Positions 26,705 to 35,528 of a stretch of 36,509 bases of DNA are shown here, in pieces. A program made the translations under genes and the position numbers. Source of the stretch: Candidatus Obscuribacterales bacterium (GTDB lineage Bacteria > Cyanobacteriota > Vampirovibrionia > Obscuribacterales > Obscuribacteraceae); assembly GCA_019745505.1 (NCBI GenBank), contig JAIETE010000288.1, forward strand, positions 1 through 36,509. The letters are read 5' to 3'. The notes under the pieces are model-generated. The model worked only from the letters and a program-made list of their open reading frames with translations, was not told the DNA's origin and ran no database searches. How positions within the stretch are numbered: position 1 is the first letter of the stretch; each line of letters begins with the position of its first letter.

Positions 26705-29250
26705 AGATTCAAATACCTGAACTTTGCATCGTTGCTTTGATTGGACCTTCCGGTAGCGGAAAGTCGACGTTTGGAAGAAAACACTTCAAGCCGACCGAAA
26801 TAATCTCTTCAGACTTTTGTAGAGGATTGGTTTCTGACGACGAGAATGACCAAGCAGCAACCAAAGACGCCTTTGATTTAGTGCGTTACATCGCAGATAA
26901 GCGCCTTGCATCGAGGAAACTTTGTGTTATCGATGCTACCAGTGTGCGCTCGGAAGACAGAAAGGAAATTATCAACACGGCACGAGCGAATGATGTATTT
27001 TCTGTAGCAATTGTTTTCAACATACCTCGCGAGGTGTGCCAAACTCGAAACGATTCTCGTGTAGACAGACAGTTCGGCGAGCACGTGATCCGACGCCAGC
27101 ATATCGCCATGCGTCATTCACTCAAAGGATTGGAGCGAGAAGGTTTTCGATACGTTTACGTACTTGATTCAGTGGATGATGTAGACGGCGTAGTGGTCGA
27201 GCGCACAAAATTGTGGACCGACAAACGCGATGAGAGAGGTCCCTTCGATATCATCGGCGATGTTCACGGCTGTTACGATGAGCTAGAGACTCTGCTCGAA
27301 CAGCTTGGGTATCGGAGACGTGAAGACGGTATTTTGCACCATCCAGAAGCCCGAAAAGCGGTTTTTGTTGGTGACCTGGTGGATCGCGGACCGAAAACTC
27401 CCGAGGTTCTTCAACTTGTTATGAACATGGTCACGGCAGGAACAGCCCTGTGCGTAATTGGTAATCATGACATCAAATTGATGAAGAAGCTGAAGGGTCG
27501 TGACGTGCGGATTACTCACGGTCTCAAGGAGTCGATCGAACAACTCGAAAAGCACCCTGAGGAATTTAAAGCTCAAGCAGTAAAGTTCATCGATAAATTG
27601 GTAAGTCACTACGTACTTGATGGTGGAGATCTTGTGGTTGCGCACGCAGGATTGAAAGAACAATTTCAAGGTAGAAGTTCCGGGCGCGTTCGCGAATTCG
27701 CCATGTATGGTGAAACCACTGGGGAGACAGATGAGTACGGCTTGCCTGTTAGATACAATTGGGCGCAAGATTATCGCGGTCAGGCGATGGTTGTTTATGG
27801 ACACACTCCTGTTCTTGATTGTGAATGGATTAACAAGACCATTTGCATAGATACGGGCTGCGTATTCGGCGGCAAACTAACTGCGTTAAGGTATCCTGAG
27901 CGTGAACTGGTATCGGTAAAAGCAGCAAACGCATATTACGAATCGGTCAAGCCGTTTCTCACCGAAGGAGATACTGCGGCTATAATCCCGGATCAACATC
28001 GCGATTCAGATATGCTCGACATTCAGGATGTCCTCGGAAAGAGAATTGTCTCGACTCGCCTCCAACGTTCGATTACTGTACGCGAAGAGAATGCTATCGC
28101 TGCAATCGAAGTGATGTCTCGATTTGCCGTGAATCCGAAGTGGTTGGCTTACCTGCCACCAACGATGTCGCCATCTGAGACCACCCAAATTGAAGGAATG
28201 TTGGAGCATCCCAATGAGGCCCTGCGCTACTATTTGAATGCAGGAATTCCAACGGTTGTTTGCGAAGAGAAACACATGGGTTCTCGTGCTGTTGTGATCG
28301 TTTGTCGAGATGAAAAGGTAGCAGAGAAGCGTTTTAAGGTACATGGTGAAGGCAGAGGTATTTGCTTTACGCGCACAGGGCGCCGATTCTTCAATGATTT
28401 GCAGCTTGAGAGAGATTTCATTGCTAAAGTTCATGCGTCCATGGATGCATGTGGTTGGTGGGAAGAATTTCAATCAGACTGGTTCATTCTTGATTGCGAA
28501 TTGATGCCTTGGTCTGCAAAAGCTCAAGAACTGCTTCGCAAACAGTATGCGGCCGTTGGCGCCGCCGCGCATGTCTCCATGTCGGCTGCTGTCTCCGCGC
28601 TTCAATTGACATCGGCACGTGTGGACGGGGCTCATGAGCTTCTGGCTAGATACCTCAGGCGCAGCGAGTTTGCCTCAAAATTTCGCGATGCCTATCGCCG
28701 ATATTGCTGGACGGTAGATTCACTGAATGACTTGAAATTAGCACCTTTCCATCTCCTTGCATCGGAGAAGAAAACTTATTTCGATAAAGATCACCGTTGG
28801 CATATGGATACACTTGCCAAGTTGGCGGGTGTGACCGAGGGAATGTTGGTCGCTACTGCTTACAAAGTTGTAGATGTTACTTCTACTGAACAGTTCGAAG
28901 CAGCTGTTGCATGGTGGGAGGAGTTGACCGCAAACGGCGGTGAGGGAATGGTAGTGAAACCGCTTGAATTCATAGCTAAAGGGACAAAGGGTTTTGTTCA
29001 GCCAGCCATTAAATGTCGGGGTAAAGAGTACCTGCGAATCATCTACGGTCCCGAGTACACCGCGCCGGAGCACCTGGAACGTCTTCGCATGCGCGGCGTT
29101 GGGGGCAAGCGGGCTCTTGCTTCTCGCGAGTTTGCGCTGGGCGTGGAAGCTTTGGAACGGTTTGTCAGAGAAGAACCACTATATCGAGTTCATGAATGCG
29201 TGTTTGGTGTGCTGGCAATGGAAACGGAGCCAGTGGACCCGCGATTATAG
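26701..29250 (+). CDS. pnkp: Polynucleotide kinase-phosphatase-ligase Pnkp
   Basis: The partner of Hen1: one protein heals and seals broken RNA (849 residues, normal size). The N-terminal 5'-OH kinase has the P-loop GPSGSGKS (15-22). The central metallophosphoesterase that removes 2',3'-cyclic phosphate has DVHG (187-190), GDLVDRG (224-230), GNHD (254-257) and a late GHTP. The C-terminal ligase has the adenylated lysine K524 in EEKHMGSR and a later NGGEGMVVKP motif. The ATG overlaps the hen1 stop by four bases, so the pair is translationally coupled and made in step, as expected for a heterotetramer. It likely repairs tRNA or rRNA cut by ribotoxins. The next gene is convergent, 49 bases away. 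Confidence 0.97.
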   Translation: MKIQIPELCIVALIGPSGSGKSTFGRKHFKPTEIISSDFCRGLVSDDENDQAATKDAFDLVRYIADKRLASRKLCVIDATSVRSEDRKEIINTARANDVFSVAIVFNIPREVCQTRNDSRVDRQFGEHVIRRQHIAMRHSLKGLEREGFRYVYVLDSVDDVDGVVVERTKLWTDKRDERGPFDIIGDVHGCYDELETLLEQLGYRRREDGILHHPEARKAVFVGDLVDRGPKTPEVLQLVMNMVTAGTALCVIGNHDIKLMKKLKGRDVRITHGLKESIEQLEKHPEEFKAQAVKFIDKLVSHYVLDGGDLVVAHAGLKEQFQGRSSGRVREFAMYGETTGETDEYGLPVRYNWAQDYRGQAMVVYGHTPVLDCEWINKTICIDTGCVFGGKLTALRYPERELVSVKAANAYYESVKPFLTEGDTAAIIPDQHRDSDMLDIQDVLGKRIVSTRLQRSITVREENAIAAIEVMSRFAVNPKWLAYLPPTMSPSETTQIEGMLEHPNEALRYYLNAGIPTVVCEEKHMGSRAVVIVCRDEKVAEKRFKVHGEGRGICFTRTGRRFFNDLQLERDFIAKVHASMDACGWWEEFQSDWFILDCELMPWSAKAQELLRKQYAAVGAAAHVSMSAAVSALQLTSARVDGAHELLARYLRRSEFASKFRDAYRRYCWTVDSLNDLKLAPFHLLASEKKTYFDKDHRWHMDTLAKLAGVTEGMLVATAYKVVDVTSTEQFEAAVAWWEELTANGGEGMVVKPLEFIAKGTKGFVQPAIKCRGKEYLRIIYGPEYTAPEHLERLRMRGVGGKRALASREFALGVEALERFVREEPLYRVHECVFGVLAMETEPVDPRL

Positions 29251-29299
29251 GCTAATACCCTTCAATGTTCGAAATTTTGGTTGCGGTTTTCTACTCCCC

Positions 29300-30367
29300 T
29301 TAACCCTTTATCGCACGAAGCAAAGCGCGGGGTAGTCCCTCTTGGGCTAACTGGGTGAAGGGTTCGACCCCGACTATATCGAAGCGGGCACCTCTGCTGA
29401 CCAGACGTGTGTCCAGCTTGCTCAATTTCTTCTCGCCTTCATCGTCGTAGCCAATTTGGAGAAACTTGATTTTGATCTCGTTTGGGTTGCGCATTAGTTG
29501 CGTCGCCTGGATGATCACGTCGCGTAACTCGTGGTCATCTTGCGGCTTTCCATCGGTAATTACGGCGATTATCAAGGGTCTGGCCTTACCCATCGCACGT
29601 CTTTGAAAATATTGAGTAAGCTGTTCGTGCATCGGTGCAGCAAGCTTTGTGCCTATAAAGATTCCGTTGCGAGAATTGGCGATAATCGATGGCATCTGCT
29701 GCAGTCTGACGTTTTGGTAAACGTCGTACTGACTCGAGAAAACAACAAGCGTAAATCCGAACCTCGGCAAACGCGTTGTCTGCCTCGTTAAATCCATACT
29801 TTGCGACATGCACCATCGCCATTTTGAAATTTTCTCTTGTGCCATCGGGAAGTAGTCTTTCTCACCCATAGAACTCGAGCGATCTTGCATGATTACTATG
29901 TCGTGTGTCGCCAATTGTTTGAGTTCTTGATCCGAAAGGTCCCCGCGCAATCGCGTCGTTGTGACGGTCGGATTGAATCTCATTTGATCGGCGCCGGCAT
30001 TCAACGGCTGCATATTGAAATTGTCCAGACCCGATTGCAGCGGGCCACCTCTATCTTCCAGACCCGACTGAAGGGGAGCGCGCTCTTTGGCATTTCCATC
30101 CAGACGTGCTCTTCCTGCATTGCCATTCAGCGGGGACACAGGAGTGCCGGCAAATTGCTCAGGATCGACAAGAGAACCTTCCTCTTGCACCTCTACTTGC
30201 CCATTCAAAGGTAGCCTCCTCGCTCGAGAGGGCGGCATGCTCGTACTGTCGTAAACACCCTGCTGATACCCTTGATCTCGGCTGAGGCGATAGCTGTTTT
30301 TAGCTTCGCTTGCGATGGACAGAGGAAGGCAGCTGAGAAGCAAAAGGGCGATGATGTAGGGGCGCAA
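29300..30367 (-). CDS. Secreted von Willebrand factor A (vWA) domain protein
   Basis: A 355-residue exported protein. The signal peptide (1-20) is followed by a low-complexity region (25-150) with repeated PLQSGL/PLNG motifs, then a vWA domain (about 153-350). The metal-ion-dependent adhesion site looks complete: D162-R-S164-S-S166 (DRSSS), a Thr in FIGTKL, and Asp in VITDGKP. Such domains bind protein ligands through a metal; the partner is unknown. The start is TTG, supported by GAGGTG seven bases upstream. Convergent with pnkp; no evident functional link. Confidence 0.88.
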   Translation of the reverse strand: MRPYIIALLLLSCLPLSIASEAKNSYRLSRDQGYQQGVYDSTSMPPSRARRLPLNGQVEVQEEGSLVDPEQFAGTPVSPLNGNAGRARLDGNAKERAPLQSGLEDRGGPLQSGLDNFNMQPLNAGADQMRFNPTVTTTRLRGDLSDQELKQLATHDIVIMQDRSSSMGEKDYFPMAQEKISKWRWCMSQSMDLTRQTTRLPRFGFTLVVFSSQYDVYQNVRLQQMPSIIANSRNGIFIGTKLAAPMHEQLTQYFQRRAMGKARPLIIAVITDGKPQDDHELRDVIIQATQLMRNPNEIKIKFLQIGYDDEGEKKLSKLDTRLVSRGARFDIVGVEPFTQLAQEGLPRALLRAIKG

Positions 30368-30728
30368 CGTCGTTCACCTCGTTTTGAATATTGCAGTCAA
30401 TGCAGATCGACAGCCTTAATAAGGCTTTTCGACCCATGAGACGCACGGTAAGAACGCCACGCCCGCCTCTACCGCTATTTCAAATATAACGTCTGAATCC
30501 ACGCATTGGGCACCGTTTTGAGAAATTTGGCATCTTTCTTACATAGTGTGATGATTTTGCCCGCGGCTGTTTTGGAACTTTCCCTCTGTCGAGTGATGCG
30601 CGATCCTTGAAACGTGCTCTGCGAAATTGGCGCAGGACAGGGTTTTTTGGCTAACGCCTGGAACTTTTTGCGTGTTTTCGTGTCTTTCGATTCGTGAGAT
30701 GAGTGTGGGTCGTTTGAGGTCCCCAGCC
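30368..30728. other. Spacer with a palindrome, no gene seen
   Basis: This divergent spacer contains the 15-base palindrome AGCCTTAATAAGGCT (30412-30426), about 45 bases upstream of the vWA start. No convincing gene is present. A minus-strand frame at 30475-30744 lacks a ribosome site and overlaps the next gene. Confidence 0.45.
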
Positions 30729-30959
30729 ATGATTCTTGAACCAACGAATGTAAGAAAGCCGAAATTGTCGTCTGTCTGGTTAGACAGGATAAAAGAAGAA
30801 TTTCCTGAAGAGAAGGCAGAGGAAGAAAACCAATTCTTTACTGCCTTCGAGTGGAAGTTGGCTCATAAGCGCAGACTGCGCAGAATGCAGTCTCAAGGGC
30901 ATGTGGAAAGAGCAATTACCAATCTATTCGAAAACCTTGGCTTGAAAGAAGCTGCTTAA
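30729..30959 (+). CDS. Small hypothetical protein (76 aa)
   Basis: The family is not recognised. It begins MILEPTNVRKPKLSSVW, then an acidic stretch (EEFPEEKAEEENQFF), a very basic stretch (KLAHKRRLRRMQSQG) and an amphipathic end (ERAITNLFENLGLKEA). It is predicted cytoplasmic and mostly helical. The ATG is preceded by GAGG ten bases upstream, and a strong terminator follows 10 bases after the stop, which makes this a credible single-gene unit. Confidence 0.65.
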   Translation: MILEPTNVRKPKLSSVWLDRIKEEFPEEKAEEENQFFTAFEWKLAHKRRLRRMQSQGHVERAITNLFENLGLKEAA

Positions 30960-30969
30960 TTGAGAAAAG

Positions 30970-31001
30970 AAATCCCGCCCCTCGAGGCGGGATTTACTTT
31001 T
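30970..31001 (+). terminator. Rho-independent terminator of the 76-aa gene
   Basis: AAATCCCGCC (30970-30979) pairs with GGCGGGATTT (30986-30995) around CCTCGA, followed by ACTTTT. The symmetrical A/T flanks would also serve the convergent small gene at 31053-31223. Confidence 0.88.
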
Positions 31002-31052
31002 GCAATAGTTGCTGCCCCAGACCCGATTTGCGGTCAGGAGCAATAAGAGCAA

Positions 31053-31223
31053 TTAGCAGGACTCTCCCTCTTTGTTCTTCTTCTCGGGTTGATTGTCATT
31101 TTCCTGACGACCTTTTTCTTGCTGCATTTCATCGTCTGGCTTTTTATTCTGCTTCTCGAAGTTCTTATCTTTTTGCTCTTTTTGTTCCTGTGCTTCTTGA
31201 TTCATTCTTTTATCATCAGCCAT
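31053..31223 (-). CDS. Very small charged protein (56 aa) ending in Cys
   Basis: A short gene that is easy to overlook. The ATG at 31223 has a near-perfect ribosome site AAAGGAGG seven bases upstream. The product begins MADDKRMNQEAQEQKEQKDK and is almost entirely Lys, Glu, Gln, Asp and Asn, with only one aromatic residue, and ends GESC followed by TAA. It is predicted disordered and soluble. Function is unknown; such hydrophilins are often stress-related (inference). The strong ribosome site and shared terminator support expression. Confidence 0.7.
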   Translation of the reverse strand: MADDKRMNQEAQEQKEQKDKNFEKQNKKPDDEMQQEKGRQENDNQPEKKNKEGESC

Positions 31224-31325
31224 GATTAGCCTCCTTTGTCTTCGTTTTGTTTACAAAGTAAGACAAACTCAATAGCTTTCAGTTCCTCTTTCTGAATGTA
31301 ATCAGTGCGCTGAAAACTTCGTCGA

Positions 31326-31997
31326 TTACAGCGTCCCGATCGCCTGTTTCAGGCGAGACTTCAAATCAGTGAAGATTTCATTTGCTGACGGTGGAGTTTC
31401 CGGGCGTCCGAGATTGGCGGCCACACGATACATGGAATTGCTTAGACCGATGAAGAATGGGTGAAAACCGTACTTGAGCATTTCGTCATAGGCTTGTGCA
31501 GCACCCCAGCTTTGCTTCGTGAGGCGATAAATTGCCACCATCGTGCCGCAACGATCTTGACCCTGCCGGCAGTGCATGAACACTGGACCATTGTTCGGGT
31601 CGTTGACTACTTTGAGAAATTTCTCGATGTCTTCGTCTTTGACGGTTTTGAAAACACTAAGTGGAATACTCACTGATTTCATACCTAAAGATTCGACCAA
31701 TTCTTTCTCGTTGGCAATGTCTTTCTTTCCGTCTCTTAGATTTATTACGGTTCTTACCCCAGCAGCCTTCAGCGCCTCGAAACCCTGACGCGAGGGTTGT
31801 GCCCCACGCAGGATGAATGGGGTGACAACTCCGAAGTTTGGAACAACTTGCGCCAGCACCTGTGCTGTGGCGGAAGTGTTCGTTGTGGAAAGAGGAGAAA
31901 GAGCTTGCTGAGAATTTGCAATAGCTGGAAGCTGACCAAGAAAAATCGAGGAGGAGACCAATAAGGACGCCACAAAACCAAAGCATCTTGATGCCAT
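31326..31997 (-). CDS. Secreted Cys-based (dual-specificity/tyrosine) phosphatase-like protein
   Basis: An exported member of the protein tyrosine phosphatase superfamily. From M(31997) a signal peptide (about 1-27, SSSIFLGQLPAIA) is followed by the catalytic domain with ILRGAQPSRQGFEALKAAGV, VINLRDG and the P-loop HCRQGQDR (Cys nucleophile and Arg). ATG 31997 has GGCGGG nine bases upstream; an in-frame ATG at 32036 adds 13 residues but has its AGG too close. The short family form resembles plant/fungal Siw14-like enzymes. Substrate is unknown. It is paralogous to and divergent from the gene at 32458-33075. Confidence 0.85.
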   Translation of the reverse strand: MASRCFGFVASLLVSSSIFLGQLPAIANSQQALSPLSTTNTSATAQVLAQVVPNFGVVTPFILRGAQPSRQGFEALKAAGVRTVINLRDGKKDIANEKELVESLGMKSVSIPLSVFKTVKDEDIEKFLKVVNDPNNGPVFMHCRQGQDRCGTMVAIYRLTKQSWGAAQAYDEMLKYGFHPFFIGLSNSMYRVAANLGRPETPPSANEIFTDLKSRLKQAIGTL

Positions 31998-32036
31998 AGG
32001 AAGATACCCGCCGTGAGAAACGCAACTAAATTTCAT

Positions 32037-32457
32037 CCTAGCATCGCGCCGGCAAACCTGCCTGCCCTGCCGGATTTCAGAGCCATTCTGTAAAATGATG
32101 TTGCAATTTGGAGAATGTGTTTTTTTTGTGGGAACCCTGAATATGCAGGTCCAGTCTGCATCTTGCTCTGGGGTTTGTATCCTATTTGCTGCAAATGTTC
32201 GGCAGAATTACTGACTTGCGAATCAAAAGTGTGGAACCTGGCGTGCGGTTTTTCGTCTTTTTGGCACCGGGTAACGAAGATAAGTGATACTCATGCTGCG
32301 CTCTGGCTTCGTTCTGGCTGATGAATAGGGCGTTTACGAAGGATCGTCCTGTTTGTCACAAGTGAATTTGTGATATTTGACTGGTGTCCCGCTTCCTTTC
32401 TGGTTTTACAAAGGATTTACTCATTTGTATATTTCAAATCGCCCAAACTCGAAATCG
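32037..32457. other. Divergent spacer between the two phosphatase genes
   Basis: It holds a possible tiny Cys-rich gene (next entry) and an inverted repeat TCACAA-GTGAAT-TTGTGA at about 32352-32369, roughly 90 bases before the lipoprotein phosphatase start, which could be an operator. I see no other gene. Confidence 0.4.
32115..32321 (+). CDS. Possible small Cys-rich protein (68 aa)
   Basis: The frame starts MCFFCGNPEYAGPVC and has paired cysteines (CFFC, CCKC, then two single Cys), suggesting a small metal-binding fold. It lacks a well-spaced ribosome site (TTGGAG lies almost against the ATG), and its end looks less protein-like. It may be non-coding. Confidence 0.28.
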   Translation: MCFFCGNPEYAGPVCILLWGLYPICCKCSAELLTCESKVWNLACGFSSFWHRVTKISDTHAALWLRSG

Positions 32458-33075
32458 ATGAAAGCAATTCTATCGGTAATGTTTTTGCTTGTCTGCACCT
32501 GTTTTCTTGCGGGCTGCAACATACATCAAGAAACCGATGTGGTTTACCGAGGACCGGCACCGACAATCAAAGTAATCGATCGTTTGAAGTCCATGGGCAT
32601 CAAAAGCATCGTTTCGGTTCGAAACAGACCGACGCAGAAGAAGCAGGAATATGCCGAAAAAATAGGCATGAAATGGTTTGCTGTTAAGACTTCCGTCATG
32701 CATTCTCCTAAAGAGGAGGATATTCGCAAATTTCTCAGCATTGTTAATAATCCGGAGAATCAGCCGGTTTATGTGTGCTGCATGGGCGGTATCGATCGCT
32801 CGAGGTTCTACATAACTGCATACAAGATTGCAGTTTTAAATCACGATCCACAGGATGCTGTTTCTCACATGGACGGTTCTACCTGGCACAAATTGTGGCC
32901 GGGGTTCCGTTATTACGTCGATATTCTCAAAGCAGGCGCGAAAGACAAGTATGGCTGGAAACCGTGGATGACTCCAGAAACGGTGAATGCAGAAAACACC
33001 AAAGAAGAGAATGCCGCCCCTGCGACTGGAAAGTCCCCGCCGGGGGCGGTGCCGCGAAACACTTCGTCTATTTAG
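32458..33075 (+). CDS. Lipoprotein Cys-based phosphatase paralogue (CCMGGIDR loop)
   Basis: A 205-residue lipoprotein. A signal peptide with lipobox LAGC (C20) precedes a tyrosine-phosphatase-like domain with YRGPAPTIKVIDRLKSMG, IVSVRNRP and the P-loop C108-MGGID-R114. The His normally before the nucleophile is replaced by C107. The block EEDIRKFLSIVNNPENQPVY matches DEDIEKFLKVVNDPNNGPVF of the divergent neighbour, so they are duplicates. A Pro/Glu-rich tail ends the protein. Start at ATG 32458 is chosen for the signal peptide; a longer frame at 32377 would bury it. Activity could be altered because of the His change. Confidence 0.82.
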   Translation: MKAILSVMFLLVCTCFLAGCNIHQETDVVYRGPAPTIKVIDRLKSMGIKSIVSVRNRPTQKKQEYAEKIGMKWFAVKTSVMHSPKEEDIRKFLSIVNNPENQPVYVCCMGGIDRSRFYITAYKIAVLNHDPQDAVSHMDGSTWHKLWPGFRYYVDILKAGAKDKYGWKPWMTPETVNAENTKEENAAPATGKSPPGAVPRNTSSI

Positions 33076-33134
33076 ACACATATGCCAAGCAGTTAGAATA
33101 TTCGAGATGCTGCTCGTATATAGATCGCTCCTGA

Positions 33135-34229
33135 ATGTCGCTGCCCCCTATCCCGATTCGCAAGATTATTCATGTCGATATGGACGCGTTTTTCGCGTCG
33201 GTGGAACAGCGCGATAATCCGGACTTGCGAGGCAAGCCGCTGGCCGTGGGAGGTAGCCCCTCTCAAAGAGGAGTGGTGGCGGCGGCGAGTTATGAAGCGC
33301 GCAGGTATGGAGTCCATTCGGCCATGCCCTCGCGAACAGCGGTGCAGCGATGCCCTAATCTGATCCTGGTGCGCCCTCGATTTAGCGTCTACCGGGAAGT
33401 TTCCGATCAAATTCATGAGATTTTCAATCGATATACCGACCTTGTCGAGCCACTCTCTCTCGACGAAGCCTACCTTGATGTTACTGAAAATAAGCTGGGC
33501 ATGCCGTCGGCCACACTTATAGCCAGAGAGATAAAGGACGCGATTTTTGCAGAAACAAACCTGACTGCATCGGCGGGCGTATCGATTAACAAATTTCTCG
33601 CCAAAACTGCATCTGGTATCAACAAACCCGACGGTTTGACACTTATCACACCAGAGAAGGCGGAAGCTTTTATTGAGAAATTGGCTATAGAAGACTTCTA
33701 TGGAATAGGCAAAGTAACTGCTCAAAAGATGCATAGTTATGGCATTTACACCGGTGCCGATCTGAAAAAATTGAGCGAAGTCGAGTTGATCAAGAAATTC
33801 GGCAAGACCGGCAGTTATTATTTCCGAATCGTAAGGGCCTGTGACGATCGCCCTGTCATCGCCAATCGAATTCCTAAATCAATTGGGGCGGAGGAAAGCT
33901 TTGCCGAGGATTTGGCGGACAGGTACTCGATGGTAGCTGCACTGGAGGAGCTTGCCGATACAGTGGAGCGGCGGCTGGAAAGTAATGGAACCGGCGGTAG
34001 AACGGTTACGCTGAAAGTCAAATATGGCGACTATCAGCAAGTGACAAGAAGCAAAACTTTGAATGAATCAATCAAGACCTCGCATGAGATCATGAAAGTC
34101 ATTCAGACTTTGATGACGGCGACCGAGATCGAACAACGCAACGTCAGGCTGCTCGGTGTGCAAGTTTCCAGCCTCGATTGCGATCGCGAAGAGCAAGAGT
34201 ATGTTCAGTTGACGATCGAGTTCGCTTAG
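33135..34229 (+). CDS. dinB: DNA polymerase IV (Y-family, DinB)
   Basis: A translesion polymerase of 364 residues, normal length. Catalytic residues are D15 (VDMDAFFASVE) and D110/E111 (LSLDEAYLD). The thumb HhH motif is seen in DFYGIGKVTAQKMHSYGI. The little-finger domain runs to the end, where QLTIEF is a good beta-clamp-binding motif. The start at ATG 33135 lacks a strong ribosome site. It follows the lipoprotein phosphatase by 59 bases on the same strand. I see no convincing LexA box upstream. The stop overlaps that of the convergent lipid-kinase gene by 4 bases. Confidence 0.96.
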   Translation: MSLPPIPIRKIIHVDMDAFFASVEQRDNPDLRGKPLAVGGSPSQRGVVAAASYEARRYGVHSAMPSRTAVQRCPNLILVRPRFSVYREVSDQIHEIFNRYTDLVEPLSLDEAYLDVTENKLGMPSATLIAREIKDAIFAETNLTASAGVSINKFLAKTASGINKPDGLTLITPEKAEAFIEKLAIEDFYGIGKVTAQKMHSYGIYTGADLKKLSEVELIKKFGKTGSYYFRIVRACDDRPVIANRIPKSIGAEESFAEDLADRYSMVAALEELADTVERRLESNGTGGRTVTLKVKYGDYQQVTRSKTLNESIKTSHEIMKVIQTLMTATEIEQRNVRLLGVQVSSLDCDREEQEYVQLTIEFA

Positions 34230-35341
34230 CCGACGTCGCGCAGTCCGTAGTCGTCATAGTTGAGTTGGTGCGTGACGTCCATCGATTCGAGCAAGCCAGG
34301 CATACTCTTGTGCAAGACTTCTTCTGATACCCGGACTTCTGAATGCTGGGGCGGCACCAAAACTGTCACGGCTTTGGGTACGATGGTGACGCGCATAGGT
34401 GTTACGCCGCATTCTTCGCCATCGATCATCAGAGGTGCTTCGGACACCCTTGCCGGGTCAGGAACTTTCTTTCCGGCCAGCACGTTGCGCAGTTTCTTAG
34501 CCCATGCTTGGAATTCTGAGCGAACACCGCGCCTGGGCATTGCTTCCACTACAGCTTCCTTGCAGCGCAATATACATTCGGGTGCCTTTTCATCGACACT
34601 TCCTGCCACAAAGCGAAACCCAAGGTTTACATAATCGGTGAATTTGACCGGATCGACAATATGCAATTCAAGAAATCCATCGTTGAGATTGCTCAACTCG
34701 TTGCGCTTGCCCATTCCCAAATCTTCGACGTTTGCCAGGAAGATGCCTGAGGCCTGGACTTTGAACGACATTCCACCGGTCGTGATCCTGAATACACGCG
34801 GGGGCTGTGCGATCGTTTGCAACATGGCGCTGACATAAGCAAGCAGTCTGAATTTAGTTTTCAAGGCGCGCGGCGGGCGCATGAATGCATCGGAGATTGG
34901 ACCGACGCCTGCCATACCTGCGAAGTATTCTCCGTTCATCAACGCCATGTCAATTTGAACGGGACGCCCGTTTACAAGATAATCGAACGCATGTTCAAGC
35001 GGGTTGGCCAGGATACTCTCTTTGACGATGCCGAGATTGCGAGCCAGAACATTGCCGGTGCCCAGAGGGAAAATGGCGCATGGTATGCGTGATTTGGCCT
35101 TTGCCAGGGCTGCAAGCGCGAAGCGGACGGTGCCGTCGCCCCCTGCTGCAATCACCAGGTCCAGAGGCGGCTTGAACAGTGGGACGAGATGTTCCGGACC
35201 CGTCTCGGCTGTCGTCGGGTAGAACGAAACCAGATATTCATCGTGTTTGTTCAATTTCTCAACGAGTTTTCCAATCCAAATCTCTGTCTGCACTTGAGAT
35301 TTGGCGGCTGGATTATAGATTACGAGTGCATGTTTTGGCAT
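34226..35341 (-). CDS. Diacylglycerol/lipid kinase family protein (DagK/YegS-like)
   Basis: A 371-residue soluble or membrane-associated kinase of the DAGK catalytic superfamily. It begins with VIYNPAAKSQ, a standard opening. The nucleotide-binding loop GGDGT is at 67-71 and LGTGN at 93-97, and the second beta-rich domain carries FFAGM/GVGP-like turns. Substrate could be diacylglycerol or another lipid. ATG 35341 is chosen over a frame start at 35401 because family members begin close to VIYNP; AGGG lies nine bases upstream. It is convergent with dinB and divergent from the HlyD-type gene. Confidence 0.9.
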   Translation of the reverse strand: MPKHALVIYNPAAKSQVQTEIWIGKLVEKLNKHDEYLVSFYPTTAETGPEHLVPLFKPPLDLVIAAGGDGTVRFALAALAKAKSRIPCAIFPLGTGNVLARNLGIVKESILANPLEHAFDYLVNGRPVQIDMALMNGEYFAGMAGVGPISDAFMRPPRALKTKFRLLAYVSAMLQTIAQPPRVFRITTGGMSFKVQASGIFLANVEDLGMGKRNELSNLNDGFLELHIVDPVKFTDYVNLGFRFVAGSVDEKAPECILRCKEAVVEAMPRRGVRSEFQAWAKKLRNVLAGKKVPDPARVSEAPLMIDGEECGVTPMRVTIVPKAVTVLVPPQHSEVRVSEEVLHKSMPGLLESMDVTHQLNYDDYGLRDVG

Positions 35342-35528
35342 GTATAGATACCCTGTTGGACCCCGTAATAGAGCGAATCGATGGGGCAAAAGTTCCCCCA
35401 ATCCGCCACAAATAGTGGATTGGCGTAATCGAAGAGCTCAAAGAGGCTGAATCTACCCCGTCGAGATTATGGAACTTACCGCGCGGTACCGCGTCCACCC
35501 CCCAGAGCCTAAAAGGGAGGAGACCAGG
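35342..35528. other. Divergent spacer between lipid kinase and adaptor genes
   Basis: Presumably both promoters lie here. Visible elements are CCAC-AAATA-GTGG near 35404 and the palindrome ACCGCGCGGT near 35477. No clear -35/-10 pair is evident. Confidence 0.35.

Noticed and set aside
30475-30744. Minus-strand 89-residue gene
   Set aside because: No ribosome site, overlaps the better-supported 76-residue gene, no protein-like features.
33080-33134. LexA operator before dinB
   Set aside because: AT-rich partial dyads are present but none matches a known LexA box well.
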